Below are positions 1-9,179 of a DNA stretch of 64,000 nucleotides, piece after piece (positions within the stretch are counted from its first letter, which is position 1; every line of letters starts with the position of its first letter). The DNA comes from Crotophaga sulcirostris (taxonomy: Eukaryota > Chordata > Aves > Cuculiformes > Crotophagidae). The stretch covers positions 365,859 through 429,858 of the forward strand of contig VYZB01000219.1 in NCBI GenBank assembly GCA_013397455.1, in the 5' to 3' direction. The notes below the pieces were generated by a model, which worked only from the letters and a program-made list of their open reading frames with translations, was not told the DNA's origin and searched no databases. Both the position numbers and the translations under genes were made by a program.

Positions 1-83
1 GCTGAAGCACCTCCTGTATGAGGACAGGTGGAGAGAATTGCGGTTGTTCAGTCTGGAGAAGAGAAGGCCGTGGGGAGACTTTA
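1..83 (+). mobile_element. CR1 LINE, sense fragment (left half, interrupted)
   Basis: The bases translate as [20 protein letters not shown], the C-terminal part of the CR1 reverse transcriptase ORF. It breaks off at about 83 and continues at 671, so it is the left part of a copy split by a later antisense insertion. It runs off the left window edge. Confidence 0.8.
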
Positions 84-670
84 CAGAATCATAGAATCAT
101 CGAATAGTTTGGGTTGTAAAGGACCTTTACAGGTCATCCAGTTCCAAACCCCTGCCATGGGCAGGGACATCTCCCACTGGATCAGGGGGCTCAAAGCCTC
201 ACCCAGTCTGGCCTGGAACACCTCCAGGGATGGTGCAGCCATCACTTCTCTGGGCAACCTGGGTCTCACCACCCTCACTGTGAAGAATTTCTTCCTAATG
301 TCTAATCCAAATCTTCCCCCTTCCAGTTTAAAGCCATTCCCTCTCATCCTATCACTACTCACTGTGGACAAAAGTCCCTCCCCAGCTTTGTTGGAGGCCT
401 CCTTCAGGTAGTGGAAGGCTGCTCTAAGTCTCGCCAGTGCCTTCTCTTCTCCAGGCTGAACAACCCCAACTCTCTCAACCTGTGCTTGTATAGGAGTGTT
501 CCAGCCCCTGGATCATCTCCATGTCCTTCCTGTGCTGAGGACTCCAGAACTGGACACAGGACTCCAGATGAGGTTTAATCAGAGTGGAGTAGAGGGGAAG
601 AATCACCTCCCTCACCCTGCTGGTCCCACTGCTTTGGATGCAGCTCAGGATACAGCTGGCTTTCTGCGTT
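84..670 (-). mobile_element. CR1 LINE, antisense copy inserted in another CR1
   Basis: Starts with the reverse complement of the CR1 3' tail (AGAATCATAGAATCAT) and runs leftwards in CR1 coordinates through the 3' UTR into the end of ORF2. On the minus strand fragments such as REVILPLYSTLIKPHLESC and QFWSPQHRKDM are readable. It is 5' truncated and broken by frameshifts. Confidence 0.85.
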
Positions 671-1000
671 TCCAGTACTGAAAGGGGCTCCAGGAAAGCT
701 GGGGAGGGGCTCTTGATCAGGGAGTGCAGGGACAGGATGAGGGGGAATGGTTTGAAGCTGAAAGAGGGGAGATTGAGATGAGCACTTAGGGAGAAATGTT
801 TTGCTGTGAGGGTGTGGAGGCCCTGGCCCAGGTTGCCCAGAGCAGTGGTGGCTGCCCTACCCCTGGAGGTGTTGAAGGCCAAGTTGGACGGGGCTTCGAG
901 CCCTCTAATCCGGTGGGAGGTGTCTCTGCATATGGCAGGGGGGTGGAACTGGTTGGGCTTTGAGGTCTCTTCTAACCCAAACCATTCCATGATTTTATGA
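671..1000 (+). mobile_element. CR1 LINE, sense fragment (right half of the interrupted copy)
   Basis: Resumes CR1 sequence at CCAGTACTGAAAGG, just after where the left half at 1-83 stopped, and proceeds to the CR1 3' end at about 998 (ACCCAAACCATTCCATGA). Non-coding relic. Confidence 0.85.
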
Positions 1001-1274
1001 ATTATCTGTTCATTTTGCACTTTATTCCTGATGAGATTTACAGCTGCTTCTTGAATCCTTTTACGTCTCTGTGCTGAGCAAATGCGTGAATTAGGCATAA
1101 AATACGGATTTAATCCAACATTAGCTGTGTTTCTTGCTCGTGGCTTTTTTTTTTTTCTGAGATGGTATTTTTCCAGGAAGATGCTGGATTTGGAATGAGT
1201 CAAGTTGATCAGTAATTACAATAGTGTCTGAAACTTGAGCGAATATATCAATATCACACAGAATGCCATCTAAA
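1001..1274. other. Unannotated spacer between CR1 copies
   Basis: About 270 bases of AT-rich sequence between two interrupted CR1 elements with a T-run at 1145-1156. No gene or repeat recognised. Confidence 0.5.
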
Positions 1275-1532
1275 ATACTGTGTTCCATTTTGGGCCCCTC
1301 ACTCCAAGAAGGACATTGGGGGCTGGAGCGCATCCAGAGAAGGGAAAGGAGCTGGGAAGGGGCTGGAGAACAGGGATTGTGGGAACAGCTGAGGGCCCTG
1401 GGGCTGTTTACTCTCGAGAAGAGGAGGCTGAGGGGAGACCTCATTGCTCTCTGCAGCTCCTGGAAAGGAGGTTGTGGTGAGGTGAGTGCTGGGCTCTTCT
1501 CTCAAGTAACAGGTGATAGGACAAGAGGAAAT
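1275..1532 (+). mobile_element. CR1 LINE, sense fragment (left half of a second interrupted copy)
   Basis: Encodes a degraded version of the CR1 ORF2 end ([13 protein letters not shown], then [16 protein letters not shown]). It stops at GAGGAAAT and resumes at 2046. Confidence 0.85.
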
Positions 1533-2045
1533 AATAGAATCAAAGAATTACCCGAGTTGGAAGGGACCCACAGGGACCATTGAGTCCAACTCCTGTCAAT
1601 ACACAGGACAACCCAACATTCACACGATATGACTGAGGGCCTTGTCCAAATGCTTCTTGAATACTGGCAGACTGGGTGCCCCGACTGCTTCCCTGGGAGC
1701 TGTTCCAGTGCTCCACCACCCACTGAGTGAAGAATCTCTTCCTAATATCCAATCTAAACCTCTCCTGGCACATCATCCTGCCATTCCCTCTAGTCCTATC
1801 ATGGGTCACCAGAGAGAAGAAATCAGCACCTGTTTCTCCTCCTTCCCTTGTAAGAAGGCAGCAAAAAGCTACGAGATCCCCTCTCAGTCTCCTCCAGGCT
1901 GAACAGATGAAGTGCCTTCAGCCTGTCATTATATGATTTCTCTTCCAGACCCTTCACCATCTTTGTGGCCTCCTCTGGACACTCTCCAGTAGTTTGATGT
2001 CCTTTTTAACCTGTGGTGCCCAAAACTGCACCCAATGCTCAAGGT
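1533..2045 (-). mobile_element. CR1 LINE, antisense copy of a different subfamily nested in the second CR1
   Basis: Begins with an antisense CR1 tail (ATAGAATCAAAGAATTACC) and a GAGTTGGAAGGGACCCACAG motif unlike the GGTTTGGGTTGGAAGGGACC of most other copies here, so it belongs to another CR1 subfamily. It is 5' truncated near 2045. Confidence 0.83.
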
Positions 2046-2280
2046 GGCCTCAAGTTGCACCAGGGGAGGATCAGATTAGATGTCAGGAAAAATTCCTTCA
2101 CTAAAAGGGTTCTCAGGCCCTGGCAGAGGCTGCCCAGGGAGGTGGTGGAGTCCCCATCCCTGGAAGTGTTTAAAAGCTGGGCAGATGAGGTGCTCAGGGA
2201 TCTGGTTTAATAGTGGACAGATATGGTTGGACTCAATGATCCCAAAGCTCTTTTCCAACCAAACAGGTCTATGATGTATG
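2046..2280 (+). mobile_element. CR1 LINE, sense fragment (right half of the second interrupted copy)
   Basis: Resumes at GGCCTCAAGTTGCACCAG and encodes [15 protein letters not shown] and the [11 protein letters not shown] motif typical of the CR1 ORF2 C-terminus, ending with a decayed 3' tail near 2275. It lies about 100 bases upstream of the CpG island. Confidence 0.85.
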
Positions 2281-2590
2281 ACATTTAATGCAACGTATTG
2301 CCGTGGTTGAGAGGATGAAACTGAAACTCAGAGCACTGCAGCAGGTCCCCAGGTGACCTCTTGCACAGCTCAGCCGAGCAGGGGCCGTTCCGGGAGCAAG
2401 ATCCCCTGGTTAAGACAGGAGGTGCTCCCGCCTCACCCCCTCACACCGGGGTAGGGGCGGGGCGGCCCCATGCCCGCACCTTCCGTGGGCGGTGCGGCGG
2501 GCGGTGCCGGGAAGAGCGGCCGGGCCGGGCGGACGGTGCGGGCGGGGGGGGCAGGGAGGTGCCCGGAAGAGCCGGTGCGGGCGCGGAGCG

Positions 2591-2978
2591 NNNNNNNNNN
2601 NNNNNNNNNNNNNNNNNNNNNNNNNNNNNNNNNNNNNNNNNNNNNNNNNNNNNNNNNNNNNNNNNNNNNNNNNNNNNNNNNNNNNNNNNNNNNNNNNNNN
2701 NNNNNNNNNNNNNNNNNNNNNNNNNNNNNNNNNNNNNNNNNNNNNNNNNNNNNNNNNNNNNNNNNNNNNNNNNNNNNNNNNNNNNNNNNNNNNNNNNNNN
2801 NNNNNNNNNNNNNNNNNNNNNNNNNNNNNNNNNNNNNNNNNNNNNNNNNNNNNNNNNNNNNNNNNNNNNNNNNNNNNNNNNNNNNNNNNNNNNNNNNNNN
2901 NNNNNNNNNNNNNNNNNNNNNNNNNNNNNNNNNNNNNNNNNNNNNNNNNNNNNNNNNNNNNNNNNNNNNNNNNNNNNN
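2591..2978. other. Assembly gap (388 N)
   Basis: An unbroken run of N inside the CpG island. GC-rich promoters are commonly lost from bird assemblies, so exon 1 of CTNNA1 is likely hidden here. Whether the length is estimated or real cannot be told. Confidence 0.99.
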
Positions 2979-2991
2979 GAGAAGTTTCCTA

Positions 2992-3016
2992 CGACTTTTT
3001 TACAGGTAAAAAGTCG
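2992..3016. repeat. Near-perfect palindrome beside the assembly gap
   Basis: CGACTTTTT...AAAAAGTCG: eleven paired bases with a single bulged T, centred on the ACAG|GTAA that could be the exon 1 donor. Confidence 0.6.
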
Positions 3017-3096
3017 AGAAAGTGCGTGGAATCTGAGCCTTGTCCCCTCTGGCCGTGGGGTTTTCTGGCGGTAGGGATCAGCTGGCTTTTGTCCAT

Positions 3097-3134
3097 GGAA
3101 TCATGGGCTGGTTTGGGTTGGGAGGAACCTTACA
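3097..3134 (-). mobile_element. CR1 3' tail fragment
   Basis: GAATCATGGGCTGGTTTGGG and following bases match the antisense CR1 3' end seen elsewhere in the window for about 38 bases. Very short 5'-truncated insertion just downstream of the CpG island. Confidence 0.5.
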
Positions 3135-3402
3135 CCCTTGCAATTAGTTAATAAGGTCTGTTTGCACTTCCTTCTGTGTGATATGAGTTGTTTAACTGTG
3201 TGATAGGAGTTCTTTCTTGGAGGAGAAAATCGTGCAATTGCACAAAGCTAAACAAAACTTAAGTTAAAGGAAGTCGATGGTAGTATATTCAAAATAACCC
3301 CAAATCGGCAGTGTATCCAGTAGGCATCTGACTGTGTTACACCTCAGAAAGGCTGCACGAGTTCATCTGATAATAGGGAAAGTTGCAGTTCTAGCAAAAG
3401 CT

Positions 3403-3800
3403 TCATAGAATCACAGAATGGTTTGGGTTGGAAGGGACCTCAAAGCCCATCCAGTTCCACCCCCTACCATGGGCAGGGACACCTCCCACTGTATCAGGGG
3501 GATCAAAGCCCCATCCAACCTGGCCTTCAACACCTCCAGGAATGGGGCAGCGACAGCTTCTCTGAGCAACCTGGGCCAGGGCCTTCTCACCCTCACAGCA
3601 AAACATTTCTCCCTAAGAGCTCATCTCAATCTCCCCTCTCTCAGCTGAAAACACTTCCCCTCATCCTGTCCCTGCATTCCCTGATCAAGAGCCCCTCCCC
3701 AGCTTTCCTGGAGCCCCTTTCAGTACTGGAGGCTGCTCTGAGGTCTCCCCACAGCCTTCTCTTCTCCAGGCAGAGCAACCCTAAGTCTCTCAGCCCGACA
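3403..3800 (-). mobile_element. CR1 LINE fragment, antisense
   Basis: Starts TCATAGAATCACAGAATGG and carries the standard antisense CR1 3' UTR (GGGCAGGGACACCTCCCACT) followed by the end of ORF2 in reverse, fading at about 3800. About 400 bases, 5' truncated. Confidence 0.9.
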
Positions 3801-5927
3801 CTCTCAGCTCTTCAGTGAAGAATTGGATGTGTTTTAGGCGGGCTTCTCTGCCTGCCGGCCCTGCACGGGGGGTGAGGGGTGGCTTCTGGCAAGGACAATC
3901 CATTGCTTCTCTCTCCCTCTGGGGTCTGAACCTCCCCACCCGCGTACCCATTCCAGCTTTCCCAGAGTGGCTTGGAGGCATGTCTGGGTTATCTGTACTG
4001 AATTAGTCTGAGATCACTTTACCCTCCCTCTCCACCCCCCTTCTTTTCCTTTGTCTTTTGTTTTTAGCAAGGCGGTTGTGTAGAAGGTATTCCTGGTGCT
4101 TGAGTTTCTTGTTTCCTGCGTTTTTCCTGCCCAGTGAGTGGGGAAGTGGGGGAGGTGGGTGAGGCTCTATTAGCTGCGCTCTGATGCCAACGCACATTCT
4201 GGGTCCTGCTGGCTATACCAAGCCTTTCGGAGCACTTTCAAGCCCAGCTAAAGGCAGTGGTGTGGTTTATTTTGGATTCCTTCTGCTCCTGGGCAGGTTT
4301 GTGTTTAAATGGAGGTGAAAGCTCAGCTTGCTTTACAATATTTGTGGTCTTTCAGGTACCCTTTGGTCAGTCTTGGGGTGCTAAGGCCCTGTTAAGTGTT
4401 CAGTACGACCTGTTTCTCCCTGCCAAATTGAAACTTTTTGTTTAAAAAGGACGTCATTTTATTTTGAATCACTTAACTGTTTTTTATTTACAGAAAAAGA
4501 GTTTTTAAAACATCAAGGAAATGTTTTTTTACTTTCCTCAGGAGGAACAGACAAGGACTTATTAGGTTTTGTTTTAAAATGGCTTCGTCCTAACCTTTTC
4601 CATAATAAACAACTTGCCTTCTGTCTTTGTTTTTTTTCAGCCAGCTCTAATAATAGGCCTGTGCATCAGAGATTAAAAGTTTATGCAAGGTGGCAGGGGG
4701 AGTGAAGCGGGCAGAGATTAGAAATCCTGTGCTCAAGCTGATGATTTAAAATACCAGTGTAAATATTTACCCCACAGTACACTTTCAAACTTTGTGGAAC
4801 ATCAGAGTTTCTGTGCTGACGTGTGTGATGGCAGGCGTTAGCATGCAGCTTCTTTGCAGGGCTTCCACTGGTCCAATGAAGTTATCTGAAAGATGGCATA
4901 GAGAAGTAATTTGTGTTTTTCAACAGTACAAATATCTTCCTTCTGCAGCTGTAAGATCGACAAACAGATTGTGTGAAGGAAACCACATCAGTAGAAGCAT
5001 TTGAGCTGAAATACACTTTAGTGGGACTTCTGCCCTGCCTTGACGTTATATCCACTGTTTGATTTCTAAATTACCTTTCCTATGCAGGGAATTATTTCAG
5101 CTCATAAAAATACTTAGAGGCAAAACCAGCCTGCTCATCAGAGGTGGCTGGTGAGGCTGGTCTGGGACAGGCATCGCTGAGACCGTGGTGTTGCGGTTAA
5201 TGGACAGCTGTGTTCAGTTCTGTTGGCATCACTTGGCTTGGCTGGACACTAACGGAAGCAGGATGAGTGAAAGAGGACCGAGTATCATTTTGTTAGGACA
5301 GTGCCTTGTTGAGGCAATCATCCAGCATGATGATGAAGGCCTGTTGTTGTTGTTTGCTGTTGTGCCTTAGCTGGAAATCACTTTGTTCTTGTGCTGCAGA
5401 ACTTTAATGTATATAACCTTGAGGGTTTGGATCCTTTACTACTTTGGGAATTCACCCTGATTTAGTTTTATAGCTGATCTGGAATAGCTCCATTCAGTCA
5501 GTTTATAGCTCGTGCATTGGTTAAACAGCCTTGCAGCTTTTGAGAAAGTGCAGATGTTTGATAATTACTACTTTTAACTCCATACTATTTTAATCCAGCG
5601 TACCAGACTTAAAATAGAGCCTTCCCACAACGTTATATCTCCACACCCTTACTGGAGGAGCTGTGCTGAAGAGGTGGGCGCTGAGAGTGACCTGCTGTGC
5701 CGCAAAAAAGAAATGGTTATAGATGGACTTATTGAGGGAAAGGAATGGCAGGAGGAATGCAGCCACTGCAGCTGTAAGTGGGATTGGTCTCCTTGGACAG
5801 CTGAGCTGCATTATCGTCCCGTCAGGGTGAGGATGGGTGTTCACCCTGGTTTCTGGTGTGCAGTGGGTTGGTATAGACTCTTCTGTTGGCAAATACTTAA
5901 ACGTCATTCATAATTCCTCCTCTGTAA

Positions 5928-5960
5928 TTCCAACCCAAACCATTCTATGATTATATGATT
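5928..5960 (+). mobile_element. CR1 3' tail fragment, sense
   Basis: Only the terminal CCAACCCAAACCATTCTATG plus ATTATATGATT repeat unit is present; an extremely 5'-truncated insertion. Confidence 0.55.
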
Positions 5961-8080
5961 CCTCGACTTTTTTATTTAAAGAGCCAGCTACCTTTTCTCT
6001 AAACATGATTACATGTTTTTGTGTGTTAATCCCATATGTACTACGGAAAATATCTGCTAATCCTTTGACATGCCTTTATAAATAGCTTTGTTGGAATTGG
6101 AGAGGAGGAACCTTTTTTGCCTGTGCTTTATAAATTGGTAGAAATTATTAAATACACAGATCTAAGCGAACACAGTTTGCAAAGGGAAATTCTCCCCAAC
6201 TCTATCGCTACTCCCTTCTGTTACAATTTTTACAACTTAGAAGACAGCTACATGATTAATCATTTGGACTCAGGCAAATCTCTTTTGAAAGGCTTTAAGT
6301 TCAATCATCTATGGATGCAAAAAGCAAATTTGAGATCGGCTATAGCTGAAGGACAGCAGTTACCAAGAACACGAAACCAAGCTGGATGTTAGTTGGTTCC
6401 CCAGTAGATCTCAGTACATGGAGTGGCACAAGGAGGGAGGACTGTTGATATATGTTAGTCTTAAGAGCGAGTTATACTCCCCGTAGTATTTCTGAGGCAG
6501 TGAGGGAGCTGAGAGCAAACAAACTAAGGAACTCGTAGCAGTGTGGCAGGTAGGATTTCACTGTTGATAATGAGAAACAGCTTTAGCTCCTGGTGTGCCT
6601 TTTTGCCAGACAACACCCAGATTTCCCAACTGTCTGTGCTCTGTCATGGGACAGGTATGTGCATGACTGTACTGCAGAGGAATTTCTGTGGAGCTGATGT
6701 GAGGGAGCAAGTGGGATATTAGTGGGAGTCAGGGCAGAAGGCGCTGTCAGCCCATTAGTGCACCTTGTTTTGGAGTAGCCTCCAGGAGCTCCTTTAAGAG
6801 AGAGACTGAAACCAGTGAGCTTGTGGATAGCTGATTAAGGAACAGGAGAAAAGGATTTTTACATTTTCCTTTTGCTGGAGTTTAACTGAAAGAAATGAGG
6901 AGAGAGTGTAGGCCAGAGAATTCTGTCCTCACTGACATTCAGCACAAGATCAACAAGACATTTAGGTAAACGCTAAGTTCGCTGCTTTTCAGTTAATAAG
7001 AAGTCATTAAGAATTAACGCTATCAGGAACTTGTGGCCTTGATAGCATGTGTGATTTTTCCTCTCCCCGTTCCACTGCCTTTCCCACTTCCCCAAGGATT
7101 CTGAGAGTTTTCATTCCCTGTTTTATTATGGATATCACTTGTATCAGTGATATCTGTGCAGACCTAAGGGGGAGATTCTTGTTTCTCTGTTTTTCTGGAT
7201 AATGCACACTGAGCACAGAAGATCCACTTAAATAACTGGTCTGCACAAGGGCTATGCTAGCAACGCAGCTTTATGTAGCCGAAAGGGTCAGTTCAAGTTT
7301 TCATGTAAACAAGGCTGAGCTGTATGCCTATAAGATGATATTTAACCTGCATAACACTGAGCAGGTCAGCATTCATCTTTGCAAAGTGCTCTTGAGATCT
7401 GCAGCTGAAGCTATGGTTTTTTAATGGACTAGAATAACAAATTCGGGAACAAAATTGTTGAATAGCAGAGGACAGAAATAGTGGTGAGCTGAGAAGCAGG
7501 AAGGTGCAAATGGGTGTTCCTCTGTAAATCAAGATGTATAAGCTGCCCATTCTTACCATTTTTTTGCAAGTATGTCCTTGTAATGTATACTTGTAAAACT
7601 CTTTTCCTTTAGCATGACTTAAAAGACCCACCGAGTCTCGCTGCTCAATGTTGAAGAGTTCTCGAGATTTTGGATAATTCGGAATGGACTGTGGATATAT
7701 GCAAATGACAAGTGTAGTGTAAACCTCACATACAATTTAATGTACAGTTCTTTTCAACCAGTACCTGATGTCTAAATGTTTCAGAGTTTTAAGCATCTTA
7801 AATAATTTATTCATTGAAAGGATGAGAAGTTGAGCAATGAGCTGGCAATTGTGCGCAGAGGATGGGATGCGGTCTGATTATTCTAGCTGAGAGGTCCATC
7901 CAAACAGGTGTCCTATCTCCATGACCCTCGTCATAAGGTTTTGGTGCTTCTGCTCCCATGAACTTTTTATTTGTGTAGCCCTTGTCTGAGGCCCTAAATT
8001 ACTAGCCCTTTGCCTGGCCTTGGTCGAGTTGGCTGTTAACATAAGCAGAAGGAGGGAATAATACCATTTCTCACAGCATT

Positions 8081-9179
8081 CTGCTTGAGAAACGGTCTGC
8101 CATTGGTCTGGACAGGCACACCATCTACTGGGTAAAAAACTACCTGGATGGCCAGGCCCAAAGGGTCGTGGTAAATGGAGTCAAATCCATTTGGAGGCCA
8201 GTGACAATAGGTGTTCCCCAGGGTTCAGTGCTGGTTCCAGTCCTGTTTGATATCTTTATCAACGATCTGGATGAGGGGATTGAGTGCACCCTTAGCAAGT
8301 TTGCAGGTGACTCTAAACTGGGTGGTGGTGTTGATCTGCTTGAAGGAAGGGAGGCTCTGCAGAGGATCTGGACAGGCTGGATCGATGGGCTGAGACCAAT
8401 GGGATAAGGTTTAACGAGACCCAAGTGCTGGATCCTGCACTTGGGAGACACCAACCCCAGACAGCATTACAGGCCTCGGGGAGAATGGCTGGAGAGCTGC
8501 CTGGCAGAGAAGGACCTTCGGGTGTTGGTTGACAACCAGCTGAATATGAGCCATCAGTGGCCCAAGTGGCCAAGGAGGCCAATGGCATCTTGGCCTGGAT
8601 CAGAAACAGCGTGGCCAGCAGGAGCAGGGCAGTGGTTGTGCCCCTGGACTCGGCACTGGTGAGGCCACACCTTGAATCCTGTATTCAGTTTTGGGCCCCT
8701 CACTCCAAGAAGGACATTGAGGGACTGGAGTGAGTGTTTCCAGAGAAGGGAGGCGAGGCTGGTGAAGGATCTGGAGAACAAATCTTACGAGGAGTGGCTG
8801 AGGGAGCTGGGGTTATTTAGCTTGGAGAAGAGGAGGCTGAGGGGAGACCTCATCACTGTCTACAGCTACCTGAAAAAAGGTTGTGGCAAAGCAGCTATTG
8901 GTCTCTTTTCCCAAGTGACAGGTGATAAGAGAAGAGGAAATGGCCATAAGTTGTGCCAGGGCAGGTTTAGGCTGGATATTAGGAAAAAATTCTTCACTGA
9001 AAGGGTGGTGAGGCACTGCCAGAGGCTGCCCAGAGAGGTGGTTGAGTCCCCATCCCTGGAGGTGTTTAAAAGACAGGTAGATGAGTTTCTGGGGGACATG
9101 GTTTAACAGCGGACAGGTACGGTTGCACTCGATGATCTCAAAGGTCTTTTCCAACCAGATGATTCTATGATTCTATGAT
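8081..9179 (+). mobile_element. CR1 LINE, longest copy, with reverse transcriptase remnants
   Basis: About 1.1 kb of ORF2 3' part plus 3' UTR. Readable pieces in order: [19 protein letters not shown], then [13 protein letters not shown] motif ([20 protein letters not shown], 8203-8262), then the catalytic FADD box degraded to FAGD (8300-8311), then in another frame FGPLTPRRT and [15 protein letters not shown], and [15 protein letters not shown]. It ends with two ATTCTATG units. Frameshifts and the catalytic change show it is dead. Confidence 0.93.

Larger units (their letters stand above)
2380..3070 (+). promoter_or_regulatory. CTNNA1: CpG island, probable CTNNA1 promoter and non-coding exon 1
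   Basis: From about 2380 to the gap the sequence is extremely GC- and CpG-rich, roughly 30 CpG in 210 bases, against about one per hundred in the introns. It contains overlapping Sp1-type GC boxes (GGGGCGGGGCGG at 2454-2465) and G-runs at about 2535-2555. The island continues more weakly to about 3070 after the gap. It lies upstream of exon 2 on the same strand with no other gene between, and exon 2 has only two bases of leader, so a non-coding exon must exist upstream. It may lie largely within the gap. A possible donor is ACAG|gtaaaa at 3005/3006. No TATA box is visible, as expected for a housekeeping CpG-island promoter. Confidence 0.65.

Noticed and set aside
475..1203. 242-codon antisense reading frame
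   Set aside because: It is made of CR1 sequence on the minus strand across two differently oriented copies; no host gene.
2361..3151. Three long + strand reading frames across 2361-3151
   Set aside because: They are open only because the run of N is translated as X; the flanking codons are GC-rich island sequence.
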